Positions 1-12,340 of a stretch of DNA of 64,000 bases are shown piece by piece. Made by a program: the position numbers and the translations under genes. Under the pieces are notes generated by a model. It saw only the letters and a list, made by a program, of their open reading frames with translations. It searched no databases and was not told the origin of the DNA. This DNA is from Sindora glabra (taxonomy: Eukaryota; Streptophyta; Magnoliopsida; Fabales; Fabaceae), in NCBI GenBank assembly GCA_020226215.1, contig CM035236.1:935001-999000 (forward strand). The letters are read 5' to 3'. Numbering within the stretch: the first letter of the stretch is position 1; each line of letters starts with the position of its first letter.

Positions 1-567
1 AAAGTAAGTCCTAAGAGATTTTAAAAAATGCATTTGAATTCCACCTAGGATTCGCAAAGAGGGGCCAAGTTACATAAGAAACTTGTCAGTTACGCGTCTC
101 AACATGAAGTTTGAGAAGGAACTTGAGTATCTACGCAAACAACTAGAGCCTGGAAGTACTTGTCACAAATGTTGATCCCTGCAAGGGTTGAATGAATTTT
201 GCCCCAAGAAACCCTCTTTAAAGTAGAAACCCACTCATCACTTGGACTTCGTTTGAAAGGGTCACCACTCTCCGGGGATACATGATATGTACAATGGCAG
301 GAAACTCCAGCAAGAGACACAAAAGAAAGAAATCGCAGCTTTCATGTTCTCGTGTACACATAAATTAGAGCAGACATCATCATATTTAATAATGAAAAGT
401 GAAGAAAACCCATGTCACATCACTACTTACAACAAGTTGAATAAAGTTTATGGTACCCAGAATCATCAACACATGTTGAGGCCTTTATGACATCCCTCCA
501 ATGTCAGAAGAATTGAGGAAACTTATTTTGCACACAGGAAATAGCTGGGTATGACAGCAGAAGAGGG
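1..567. other. SEH1 3' flank, no gene recognised
   Basis: This stretch lies downstream of the SEH1 stop codon. Part of it is probably SEH1 3' UTR, but I could not fix a poly(A) site. Short open frames on both strands here have no recognisable domain and no exon-like borders. Base composition is less AT-rich than the distant intergenic DNA, which fits transcribed flank. An exon of a neighbouring gene beyond the window edge is possible but nothing shows it. Confidence 0.4.
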
Positions 568-3512
568 CTAAACAGTGGGCTCGAATGCAGCCTGTTGATG
601 CCAGATACCATTAAGGTTAGACTGCCACAACCTAACCATTCCATCACGTCCTGTGGTAGCCAAAGTCATTCCACTCATGTCCCACTCCATCTGCCACACC
701 TAGAGTCATACATTAAATTTAATCAAAGAACATCTCTGGATTCCAAATGTACAGTTACATTCCATCCTTATAGACATCATATTCTTCCCAGTGCCTAGAA
801 GCCTCATAACTATAACATGCTTACACTCTGCACACAAATTCTATACCAAAGAAACATGTTAAAAAATCCTAATATGTCTGAAAGAAGACCCAAATAAAGC
901 AATATATACAAATCAATTTAAATCCAGAAATCATAGTAATATACAGAAGCAAATCTAATTAAATTATACCTCCCCTTCATGACCTGACAGTAGGGCGACT
1001 CTTTCCGCTGGAAGTCTTCCATCAGGATCTGGGCTCGATCCAAGACGCCATATTGCAAGACCCTTGTGAGTTGCAACTGCAATTGTCTCATATGGTCTAT
1101 AACATAATATTACTAGTTATGACAATGATTACAACAGATGCAATAATTTCACATTTCTTTAGCTACAAAAGCTAACAAAAACCTGATCCAACTAGCATAG
1201 ACTTCCACACATTAACCGATTAATATGAAAGCTGATTAGCTCGATTAAAGTCTATTTTTGCTGTTTAAAAGTTACAGCAATACAGAAGTTTAATACCTGC
1301 CAATGTTTGGTGCCCATGCAACAGCAAAAACCTGATCACCCTTTTCCTCAGGCAGTGCCAGTTCTGCAACTGGAAGCCACCTTTGATGGCCTTGATCAAA
1401 TTCCCACACCTGCAGAAAGCTATAATGTGTCATCAATGCAGAAAAATTTCCTGTTTTTAAAATACTGAAATCCTTCACATTAACGAAGTAACATTTGCAA
1501 AAGTATGTGCAGTGAAATTCAAGGGGGGGGGGAGAGAGAGAGAAATAATCTTTGCATGCAATGATCATACCATAACAAATAGGGTCAGGGCGCACATAAA
1601 AGCATTAAGAACAGGGGAAAACATAACATTTGAATCACCTTAGAAGAATTAAGCTCTGGAGTATTTGTATTAAAACCTATAACAAAGCTGGATTCCTGAC
1701 TTCCACCTTTTTGCAGATTCCAAGAAATTGATGCGGAAAAGCATAAAGCCTTCCCAAACATAGACACTGACTCGATAACATTCTGAAATTCAGCCTGCAA
1801 AGAAAGTGCCAAAGGAAATATTAATAATATGGGATTCTTCTAAGAAGAAGATTCTATATCAAATTTTTGGAGTAAGTTACAATCTGACAAACAGTTAGTA
1901 TAAGCTTGTTTAACCTGAAGCTGCCAATTTTTCAGTTCCAAGGGATCCAAGAGCTCATACACTCTCACATGACCATCTGAACATGCAGCCACCTAGAAAG
2001 TTCATAATGAATTGCATAGCAAGAAATTACTATTACTAAATAATTTTAGCATTCTGTCATTACACAAGGAACTGATATATTTTAATATGGTTTAAGGAAA
2101 TGTATGACAAAGAAAATAATTCAAAAAGCGTCCATAAGAAACTTGGATGAATCATTCAAGTTGACATTGCAACAGATAATATAACAAATGACAATACCAA
2201 AAGATAACTAAATGATAACAGCAACAATAATAATAACTGAAATAGATTACATGATAATAGGTCAAACAGAAAAGCTAACGAAAACTTTAGTTGCTTTGTA
2301 AACTCACCATTTTCAAAGTAGTCAAAGACATTCCAAATTGGACATCAAGGACTTTGCTAGAACTGCTTCCAAAGCATTTGCACATCTTCCACTGAAGAGG
2401 CTGTGAATCTATACAAACCAAACAACACAAGATATGCATAAAAACAAACTTTCAATCTTTACTGAATACAATTCTTTTATAAATTAGCTATGCAAAAAAA
2501 GCTCTGTGACGTACAGCAAAATGCATGGAAACTAAAATACTGGAATTGGAAGTAAGTAAACAACATGTAGGAACCTAGAAAATCAATAAGCAAGCATGTC
2601 ATGAACAATATCATAGAACTTGCATTTTTCCAACATATTACAAGCTAGCCTAAACTATGCGGCCCCAGTCAAGATATCTGGCATCAGCAAAAACATGCAT
2701 ATTTTATAAAATTGACGTTGGCCGGACACGGTCAAGCAAGAAACCCAATCAATGGTACCTTCTACAACCTCCTCCCACAATGACACAGTTCCATCAGCAG
2801 ATATACACGCAATAGCATCTCCATATTCTGGAGGAACCCAAACAATCTTCACAGTGCTTCCTTCATGAATCTGAAAAATTTTCAGCAAAAATATAAATTA
2901 TAAAATGCAGAAATTACCAGGATAAAGAAACTATGCAGAATGGACAACCAAGTTTTTAATGCAAGCTCCATGGATAGCGAGAGCTGGCAAAATGAAAACT
3001 ATCTTCTGCAAATATGGTTCATACGTAAAAATATGGCACATCATACATAAGCAAGTTGGCAAAAGCGAATCAATTAGATGAAGAAAAGAAAGTAAAGAAA
3101 AACAGAAGTAAGACGTTAGGATATTTGGGTTTAGATGAAACGAAAGCCTCTTCCTTTAGAACACAATGCAACAACTATCTAGATTACAACATAACTCTTA
3201 AAAATTGATTTCTCTTCCAACAACCGGGTTTTTACGACAGCAAGCAGCCTAAGAGTTTCTAGTCTACAAATAACCTAAGTGTAATAGGAAATATAAGAGT
3301 TGATTAATGATAGATTGATGAACAAAATAAACAGAGGGTACTAGACAAACCCTAGATTTGAAAGTACAGCGGAGGGAAGAAGAGGATCCTGGGTCGCGGA
3401 AATCGAAGATGGAAAGTGTTCCGTCAGCGGAACCAGCAGCTAGTCTCGTGGCAGAGTAGTTCCAGGAAGAGCAGGTAGTACCATTATCGAGGCTCAGCAA
3501 AGGCTTGGCCAT
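568..3512 (-). CDS. SEH1: SEH1, WD40 nucleoporin of the Nup107-160 complex
   Basis: Eight exons on the minus strand: 3351-3512, 2759-2870, 2308-2408, 1915-1992, 1639-1794, 1297-1409, 970-1096 and 568-699. All junctions are GT-AG and phases close to 326 aa, the length I recall for Arabidopsis SEH1 (At1g64350). The N-terminus MAKPLLSLDNGTTCSSWNYS, the segment VKIVWVPPEYGDAIACIS, the block ending APNIGRPYE and the last WD repeat (SGHEGEVWQMEWDMSGMTLA) follow the SEH1 pattern of a WD40 beta-propeller. In the family, SEH1 is a scaffold subunit of the Y-shaped nuclear pore complex and is shared with the SEA/GATOR2 complex; it acts at the nuclear envelope and vacuole/lysosome membrane. That role is known for the family and inferred here. 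The ATG at 3512 starts directly at the conserved N-terminus. Intron 5 holds a purine-rich G-run near 1525. No damage is visible. Confidence 0.95.
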
Positions 3513-5600
3513 CGAACTACGTCTCCAGCTACAGCTTCTGCTTCTACTGAAACCCAGTTCCCGGGCTTTGCATAGAAAGTCGGAGGAAAGGAGAAAATTT
3601 GACGACTTATTTTTGGTTTATAAATAAAAAGGAAAATTTTAAATTATTTCTTCTGATTAAATTTTATCCTCCTTTAACTTTAAAAATTTTAAAATTACTC
3701 TTCTTAAATTTTACAAAATTTGAAAATTATACTTATCTTCCTCCTAATTAATTATTTTATTAAATTATATAATTTTTTATAAAATTTTTAAATAAAAATC
3801 AAAATAATAATATAATATTAAAATTATATATTAATTATTTACAAAGAGAATTAGATAAAAAAATTAATATGCAACCTATAATTCTAAAAAATATCTTATA
3901 AAATAAAATATTATAATTTTATTACATATATATCATTAAATAATTAAAATTAATATTATAATACATAAAAGATTAAATTTGTAATTCTTTCATATACATC
4001 ATATCATATAAAATAAATCTAAAACTTTTTATTAATTTTGAATACTCATAAATTAAATCAAAGTTAAACTAATCCAAACTATTGTATTTTGAATATGTAC
4101 TGTAATCTTTAAATAAAAAATGCATTTATACTTTTACATTCCTAAATTATAAGTTTGTAAGTAAATAACAATTCATATAATAAAAAAAATTAAAATATAA
4201 GTATCCCATAAATTTTAATAATTATAAAACCTTCAAAAAAATATTTATGAACAAGAAAAAGGATAAAACTCAAGGTAAAATAAAGGAAGAAAATTAAAAA
4301 TATTTTAAAAATAAAAAAGCCAAAAGTGTCTATTAAATAAAATAATTAAAAAATAAGTATTTAATAAAGTAAAAATTAAGGAAAATTTAAAGAAAAAATT
4401 CTTCTCCCTACCTATTTATCTACTCAACACTTAAGTAAATAATTAATTTTGAATTTATTTTATTAAAAAAATAATTTTAAATTTAAATATCACATTAATT
4501 AGATATTATTTTTTTAAAATAATTATTATCGTTAATATTAATGTTTCATAACATAATTTATAATAGAAATAGATTTTCTTTATAATAGTAATAAATTTTT
4601 CATTTATCATACTAGTGCATCGTAAAACAAATTTTTGAAATAACTAATTTTGTATTATAGACATTTTATTAAATATACTATATACTTGTTGACTAAAATT
4701 TAAATTTTTAATATCAAATATTTTTTATTTTAAATTCACATGAAAAAGAAGAATAGCTTTTGGTAAGAAAGCACTCACAAAGGACTTATATTTAAGTATT
4801 TTTTAAAAGTTATATTATAATAAAAATTAACAAAAAAAACTTCTTCCAAAATTTAAAAAAAAAATCTATATAGACATATAATAATATCATAGATCACTAG
4901 TGGCTTCTGTAGTCCCCACATATGTTGGGAACTCATGATAAGGTAATCAAATGAAAATTGTTGGATGAGATTACATACAATATCAATTATTTGTATGTAA
5001 TCTCATCCAATGATTTTTAGTTAACCACCTCACTATGGGTTTCAAACCCATATGGGTATTATAAAAATTACCTTAATTCACTACTTTTTTAAAAATAATG
5101 ATTAATTATACTTATGAAATTATAAATTTATAAAAAAAGGTAGTAAAATTAAAAAAATTTGATATAATCATAAATATAAAATAGTTTGATTGAAATTTAA
5201 GAAAAATATGTTAAGAACATGGAGGAGAAAAAATAGAAAAATAACATACTATAAATATTTAAAAAATAATATTATTAGAAAAAGTAATTAATTAGATTAT
5301 GAAATACAAAAATAAATCTATAATTATTACAATGAGAATCTATCAAATGAAGTTGAATTATTATGCTATTTAGTAAAAAATGCTGATAGATACCAAACTT
5401 AAACTTTCTTAAAGAAAAAATAATGTTGAAAAGTAAATAGTAACATTGATAAATTAGATGGATTTGTAACTTGTGTAAGTTGTATTGATAGTTAAATGTA
5501 TTGATTTAGCTGCTAGATTGATATTACTGTTAAAAGAAGAAATAATAACATAGAAGTAATATGGTTATTTTTGTTTTAATGGCTTATGTTTCTGTTTGGT
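3513..5600. other. AT-rich intergenic DNA between SEH1 and the MULE block
   Basis: The first 80 bases or so are the probable SEH1 promoter and 5' UTR (less AT-rich). From about 3600 the sequence is extremely AT-rich with no open frame of note. The only clear structure is the foldback element listed separately at 4916-5058. A short GC-richer word at about 4610 (ctagtgcatcgt) vaguely resembles a Helitron terminus but lacks the hairpin. Confidence 0.5.
4916..5058. repeat. Foldback (MITE-like) element with perfect 20-bp inner arms
   Basis: 4961-4980 (ttggatgagattacatacaa) is the exact reverse complement of 4991-5010, separated by 10 bases. Outside this core the pairing continues imperfectly: the left side 4921-4960 matches the reverse complement of 5011-5055, including atatg...ggtaat against gggttt...accacc. 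The whole unit would fold into a hairpin of about 140 bases. That architecture is typical of a miniature inverted-repeat transposable element. I could not define a convincing target-site duplication. Confidence 0.7.
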
Positions 5601-5614
5601 GCGATTGTTCCATT

Positions 5615-6666
5615 TCAAAGTTATTTCCTCTAACTTTTACTATGGTTGATTTTGAAAATCAAGAAAATTAGTTTTGGTTCCTTTCACAGTTGTCCATTGT
5701 ACTTGATGTAAACCGAGGTGTAACTTTTATTTCTAATCTTAACTTGGAATTGCTCAAAGCAATGCTAAAGGTTTTTCCAAGAGCACCTCATTTCTTTTTT
5801 CTTTATCTTTTAAAATAAAATTTGAGGGACAGATTCAATGGTGCTGCATTTTCAAATTTCTTCAGGGAGCATATAGTTCACTGATTTGGAATGTGTGCAT
5901 ATTCTCTAATAGTAGGTGTATTCATTAAGAATATGGCAATTTTCAAATAGGAAGAAGGTTGAACTGCTAATAATTTTCTCATGGGGCTTACACCGGAGTG
6001 TTGGTCGAATGTTTTCAGCCGTAGTTGTCATTATGGTGAGATGACATCAAATGTAGCTAAATCTTACAATTCATGGATTCATGATATGAAGAAATTGTCG
6101 ATCACAAATATAATTAATAATATTCGTTCGAAATTGATGGAGTGGTTTGCTAAATGAATGTCAAAATTAGTATATTGGAATAGTGTTATTTGTCTGATCT
6201 GGTTATCGAGATTAGAATTACACTTAAGGAAGTACAAAGGTTGGGTGATTAGGAAGTCATCAGAAACTATTTTTGAGGTGTTAGCAGATCCAATCATATG
6301 TGTGGATATTTCCTAACGCAATTGTACTTGTAACTAGTGGCAACTGGATGGCTTTATTTGTGTGCATGCAATTGCCGCTATAAAGAGATGTGGAATTTCT
6401 TTGAATGAGATTATTAAGAATTATTTCTATATGAGCACGTATAGGAAGATTTATGAATATTTGATACACCCCGTTCCTACAATGTTGAGGTAGGGGGTTG
6501 CTGTAGGTGATGAAGTAGCTATCTTACCTCCAATTTCAAAAAGATAAGTAAGCAGACCTAAGAAGATGAGAATTAGATCGAAGGATGAGTGTGTTAAGAA
6601 AATTAGGTGCAAAAGATGTGGCAAACTGGGACATCACAATAAGAAAAGTTGGAATGAGTCAGCTTG
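5615..6666 (+). pseudogene. Degenerate MULE (Mutator-like) transposase
   Basis: Read in pieces on the plus strand, this region shows the order of a plant MULE transposase. From 5618 the frame reads KLFPLTFTMVDFENQEN, then a stop where the family has Trp, then FWFLSQL. At about 5712 it reads VTFISNLNLELLKAMLKVFP, the 'ISDR...GI..A...VFP' block. At about 5990-6150 it reads CWSNVFSRSCHYGEMTSNVAKSY and LMEWFAK, the 'YG.MTSN.AES.N' block. At about 6320-6480 comes a SWIM-like zinc finger (CTC..WQLDGFICVHAIAAI). At 6608-6650 comes a zinc knuckle CKRCGKLGHHNKKS whose last Cys is Ser. A TGA at 6664 ends it. In-frame stops and frameshifts make it inactive. Such proteins cut and paste Mutator-like elements. 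The assignment rests on motif order, not on a search. Confidence 0.8.
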
Positions 6667-8124
6667 AATGGAGTGTGTTTCTGTGATACAATTGCATTCA
6701 TTAAGATTTTTTCTTTTTCTATGTAAAAAGGAACAGTAATATGATTTAAATACATTAATCTAAGTGATTGTTGGTTAATATTATTACTTGACATATTCCT
6801 ATTTGGTTAAAAATTAAAAATTACATAATTACTTGGATGTTACTATTTTGATAAAAAATAGTAATACTAAGATAGAAGCTCATAAACATAGGGTAAATGA
6901 ATTCTGAATGTTGAAAGTAGAACGTGTTGTATTTTTATTAGTTTTAGTAGTAACATCAACAAAAGAACAACAAATTAGTTGCATGTTACTGTTTTGATTC
7001 TAGCGGTATTTTGTAGATGGGCACTTTATGTTATTAAATAACAAGGTAGGAGTTTTGAAGATAAGTTAAATAAATTCTGAATGTTAAAGGAGACTAGAAA
7101 GAAGAATATGCTTCATTTTTATTAATTTTAATAGTAATATGAACGACAAGTAATACATAATTGCATGTTATTATTTTGATAAAAAATCAGTAACATCAAG
7201 GTAGAAGTTTATAAATCATAGCGATAATGAATTCTAAATGTTAACATAAACTAGAAATAAGAATATACTGTACTTTTATTAACATGTACAATTGAATGCT
7301 ACATATAGTTGAATGTTAATTAAGTCTATAATTTTACATGAATTGAATGTTACATATATTCATAATAATCAACTTCAGTTGGAAGGATTGAAATCCATGA
7401 GGAATTTAGTGACTAATCTTATTCTATATTTCCTCACATATTCTAATGAAAATTATTTTTCAAACTCTTTATTGTTGAATATATCATTTATTTGTTTGCA
7501 GACAAAAATGCCGCAGTCATGCCTGAAATTAAAAATTTTAGGAATGAGTTAGTTTGGTACATCTTAATGATGGTACTTTTAGATTAGAAAAGAAGTTGTT
7601 ACTTACGATTGATCTTCTTGTTGTGGTGACCTTTCGTATGATATGATTTCAAAAGGAGGCTCTAAAGTGGCTGATTATACTCTCATATCCATTTCGTTCT
7701 TTTGAAAAATTTCATTCTTTATTTTTTCGTAGTAGTCTTTCTGTTGTTAAATAAAGACGTTAGGTAAGGTATCAAGTAAAAAAATGAATATATTATTGTC
7801 TGGTCTGCAAACAGCAATATCAAAATGAAAACTAAAAATGAATTCAGAAATCAAGCATCATTAAAAAGAAAATCAATAAAAAATAACATGTTACTATTTT
7901 AACAATAACAGATCGCCTCTTGTTCTGAGATTTTATTGTTTGGTATAGAAATAGTAACATCAATAAAAAAATCAAAATAAATAAACAAATGAAGTTTAAT
8001 TAACAATTAAATTGTGACAAAACAACATGTTAGTGTTTTCACACAAAATAGTAACATCAACAAAAAATAACATATCATAGAGTAGCATCACACTTTATAT
8101 GTTTTATCGAAGGAAAAAATGTGT

Positions 8125-8990
8125 TATTGTCTCTATACTAAAGATAACATGTTTATTTTCGTTAGACTGAGATGTTATTATTTAGTGTGATCATTTTCAT
8201 TCTTTTCAAAGAGATCGACTAACTTTGCAAAAAGGCTGGGAATTTATTTTAAAACTTTATTGGGATTTTTAATTAGTTAAATTTTTTTATAAATAATATA
8301 TTATTATAATTTATTATTAAATTATTAAATATTTTTTAAATTAAATATTTTTTATAAATAATATTATATATTTATTCTATTAAATAATTTTTAAAATTAT
8401 TATAATTTATTATTAAATTATTGGATATTTTTAAAATTAAATAGTTTTTATAAGTAATATTATATATTTATTCTATTAAATAACTTTTAAAATTATTATA
8501 ATTTATTAGATATATTATAAATAATATATTATTATATATTAAATATTTTTTAAAATTAAATTAATCTACTTTTTATAATTATTAAATTTTTTAAGAATTT
8601 TTAGAAAGGACAAAATGAAAAATATGAAAATTTATTTAGGGTAATTTGGTCATTTTTCAGATAAGCTAATTGAAAAGGCTCCTTTTCTTAACTTTTTCGT
8701 TTTTAGCTTTTTGGGACCAATCAGCTGATTCAATAAGCTGATTACCAAACACCAAAATCAGCTTATTGGCAAGTCAACCAGCTGATTTTGATCAAACCAG
8801 CTAACAGTTAATAAAAAAGCTGTTTGTCAAACATGTCCATTGTCTTTATACTAAATATAACATGTTATTTTTCGTTAGACTGAGATGTTATTATTTAGTG
8901 TGATCATTTTCATTCTTTTCAAAGAGATCGACTAACTTTGCAAAAAGGTTAGGAATTTGTTTTAAAACTTTTATTGGGATTTTTAACTAG
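8125..8990. repeat. Pair of 150-bp direct repeats flanking an AT-rich insert
   Basis: The stretch 8125-8277 (attgtctctatactaaag ... tgggatttttaa) recurs at 8839-8990 with a few substitutions, including the shared segments gagatcgactaactttgc and gttagactgagatgttatta. Between them lies about 560 bases: very AT-rich sequence followed, at about 8690-8830, by GC-richer copies of an 'agctgatt/aatcagctt' word that read as nested inverted repeats near an element end. Either an element inserted into a tandem duplication or a duplication arose around an insertion. Confidence 0.65.
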
Positions 8991-10194
8991 TTTTTTTTCC
9001 TGCATTTAGTCTTTATAGTATTTTCTTTCTTTTGACAATTGCCTATCCTTTTCTCATGTATTCTTCTCCCTTCTTCTAATATTACCTTCTTTTACTATTA
9101 AAATAAATATTTACAAGGGCTTTTCGCTTAGGAGTTGACCAAACATGCAAGCACAACAAGGTATTGCCCCATAAAATAAATATACTTCTAGTTGAACTTT
9201 AGTCTGAATGCCCCTGATCACTTAAACTGGCCAAATAACATGCAAGCCTAAAAGGAATTGCACAAAAAGAAGATCACATTTTTAGTTGAACAAAATAATA
9301 TATAAAGATAACATTATTAGACTTCAAATAGTAACATCATGTTTTTGAACCTGAATAAACTCAGTACTATCATGTTACTGTTTTGACTTGAAATAGTAAC
9401 ATAACTATAAAAAGGAATAAGACAAAATAGTATTGTTATAAAAATTTAGAGCATACACATTGTTTGTTATTGTTTTCTTTGTGATTACATCCATTAACTT
9501 TTCTAAGGTTATGAACAAGTCCTGCTAAGAGTATGCCCAGACAAAAGTCCTGCAAATGATGATATGGCATAGGAATGAGTTGAGGCAACAAGCAATAATA
9601 GTAAGTTAATAAAAAAAATTAAGAAGAAAGTAGGACATGACTTACAATAGGTCTCCTGCTTTTCTTATTTGCATTATTTTGTTTTTGATATCTTGAGTTA
9701 AGTATTTTGTAGCTGGCCACTTTGTAGTATTTGTTGCTTTCTGAGTTTATTTCTTTTTAGGCAATTATGTTGTTGTTTCATCATAAATTATTACATAATC
9801 CTCTTTGCTTTTCCCAGTGTCCTCCTCAGCAGTTATTTTTTGTTGTTGTGTTTCTTTTTATTTTATGAGTCTTTTTCGTGATCCCGAGTACGTGAAGTTT
9901 TCATTATGTTTTATTTTTCTTATTTTTGCTTTAATCTTTGCGATCGTTTAACTCTATTTTTTCTCAATTTTATTTTATTCTTCAGCTTTTGTGGTTTGTA
10001 TTTTTTCTTGTTCAACCACCTACACATTTATTTCTATTAGTTGTACATTCAGCTGTTTATTTTAATTTTTCAACGTGTTAATGACCACTTTAAGGTTTTT
10101 TATCTACTTTGTTATTTTAGACAATTGCTCTTGGAGCCATGTGTTTTCATGTGTGCATTTTGTGATTATTTCTTTGTTTTATTGTAATTATTAC

Positions 10195-11262
10195 TCTAAT
10201 CTCTGAAGTTTCTTTGTGAGAGACTTCAATTCATCGGTCAATTCGTTTATTCTTGCGTTTACAATGAAGAACTAGTCCTTTAGTTGTTATTCTTCATTTT
10301 GGTCTTGTTATAGGTGTTCTTTATGGGATAATGCAATATCTACGAACTGATCAAGTTTTGTTGTTTGTGGTTGAATTATGTATTGGGTCAATCTTGTGTC
10401 GTTATCACTTTTTGATTTCTTCAATTGACAGGGTGTGATTTGTGTTTTTATTTTGTCATGGTATTCAATTAATTGTAGTTTTGTGTCAGGGTTGTAAAAA
10501 AGTTGTATTTCTTCAATTATTGGTTTTAGTTCTCTTTTGACAACTAGAAACATAAGAGTGGTAGCTCGTTAGTGTAATTAGTCAATATGTTTTTTTTGTG
10601 AGAAACAGTAATATATAGATAAAAGACTAAGTGACAGTAAAACAATAATATAGGTAAAGGATTAACAATGAAATACAATAAATAGACAAAATGAAGTATG
10701 ATTAAGAAAAAAAATTTAAAAAAAAGGGTGTTACTGTTTCCACTAGAAACAGTAACATCAAACAAGACGTTATTATTTTATGTGAAAATAGTAACATGAA
10801 GTAAAGACTGAGAAAATTTTGTTAAATCAAGCATGATTAACTATAAAAATTGATAAATTACAACATGTTACTATTTTCAGAACAAACAGTAACATTTGCT
10901 TTTGTTCTAGTGACATGTTTCTCTTTGGTTCTGAAATAGTGACACCAACCATAAAATATAGTAAACAAACAAAATGATGCATGATTAATGATGAAAATCT
11001 GGGCAAAATAATGTGTTATTATTTTATGTAGAAATAATAACATGGAACAAAAATTGAATAATACGACAAATTAACCATGATTAACATTAAAAATAGATAA
11101 AAAATGTGTTATTATTCTAAAAATAAACAGTAATAAGTTTTTTTGTACTGACATGTTTTTGTTTTCAGAATAAATTGACTTTTTCCAAAAGTTACCTGGA
11201 GCTGGTTGATAAATTGATTCCCCAGTTGGCGTATGAGGAGCTTTAAGTCTCATTTGAGGCAT
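10195..11262 (-). pseudogene. Exon-like remnants of an unknown minus-strand gene in the MULE block
   Basis: Two pieces look like exons. About 11193-11262 reads SKSAKMPQMRLKAPHTPTGESIYQPAP (written as two adjoining parts: SKSAKMPQMRLK and APHTPTGESIYQPAP) and ends in CAG followed by GTAACT, a good donor. A second piece begins after TTTCTAG at about 10545 and reads KRELKPIIEEIQLFYNPDTK, continuing to a Lys/Glu-rich, probably helical stretch; a matching frame at 10195-10265 reads VNARINELTDELKSLTKKLQ, a likely coiled coil. Stops and frame changes separate these blocks. Hairpin units of the ACATGTTACT family lie between them, as if in introns. I do not recognise the protein. It may be a second transposon ORF or a captured host gene. 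Confidence 0.35.
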
Positions 11263-11520
11263 CTTAGCACTCTTTGAATATGATGCCCGTTAAGCATGTT
11301 TATTGTTTCACACAGTTAATACTATCGATAATACATTGTACATTTTGTCATATTAATTTTCAATGGAAGTTGCATTCAAGAATAGAGTAATAAAAAGGCG
11401 CCTTTGATATTATTAAGAAAAAAATAGCTAAAAATGAACATATTACTATCTACAGAACAAACAGTAACATGTTGTTATTTGATATTCATATAATAACATA
11501 CAGTAACATGTGTCAAAAAC

Positions 11521-11772
11521 TAAAAGTAAATAAGCGAATTAAGTATGCAGACAGTAACATGTACGAAAAACTTAAATTAAATAGAAGAATCAAGTGTCAG
11601 TAATAAAAAAAACTGCAAAGAATAAAATATTACTATCTGCAAAAATAAAAAGTAAATAAGTGAATCAAGTATGCAGATAGTAACATGCATGAAAAACTTA
11701 AATTAAATAGAAGAATCAAGTGTCAGTAATAAAAAAAACTGTAAAGAATAAAATATTACTATTTACAAAAAT
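11521..11772. repeat. Tandem duplication, period 126 bp
   Basis: Two nearly identical copies, 11521-11646 and 11647-11772, each contain agtaaataag, an AGTAACATG half-unit, the segment atagaagaatcaagtgtcag and an A-run. They differ by only a handful of bases, so the duplication is younger than the surrounding degenerate sequence. Confidence 0.85.
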
Positions 11773-12060
11773 AAATAGTAACATGTTATTATTTAGTATG
11801 CAAACAATAACACAAACCAAAAATTTAAAATAAATGAACAAATGAAATCATAGTAATAACCAAACTGCCAAAAAATGTAGGGTAACACTTTACAAATAAA
11901 ATAATTACATGTTACTGTTTAGTGTTTAAACAGTGATATGAACCAAAACTATCAAAAAATATACAAGAAAAGTGGCAAGAACATTCAATGAAATGAATAG
12001 AAATGAATGATGACAATATCAAAGATAATAACACGAAGTAAAAATAAGTTTGATAACTTT

Positions 12061-12340
12061 AACTTACTAGCAATAGCATGATACAGTTGGTGATATTTGG
12101 GGTGCTATCCTTTGTAATGGGAGTCATTAGTTGCTCGTGTATGTATTGGAAACACTCATATTATGCTATGTTATCTACTTCCTTTACATATTTGATATAT
12201 AACTTACTAGCAATAGCATGATACAGCTAGTGATATTTGGGGTGCTATCCTTTGTAATGGAAGTCATTAGTTGCTCGTGTATGTATTGGAAACACCTATA
12301 TTATGCTATGTTATCTACTTCCTTTACATATTTGATATAT
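12061..12340. repeat. Tandem duplication, period 140 bp
   Basis: Copies 12061-12200 and 12201-12340 are adjacent and about 97% identical by eye. Both begin aacttactagcaatagcatg and end tacatatttgatatat. No open frame runs through them. The near identity points to a recent event. Confidence 0.9.

Noticed and set aside
99..320. 73-codon minus-strand frame
   Set aside because: Lies in the 3' flank of SEH1, with no motif; could be UTR.
11400..12000. CRISPR-like repeat-spacer pattern
   Set aside because: Repeats are imperfect, unequally spaced and lie in a plant nuclear sequence; they are hairpin units and tandem duplications.
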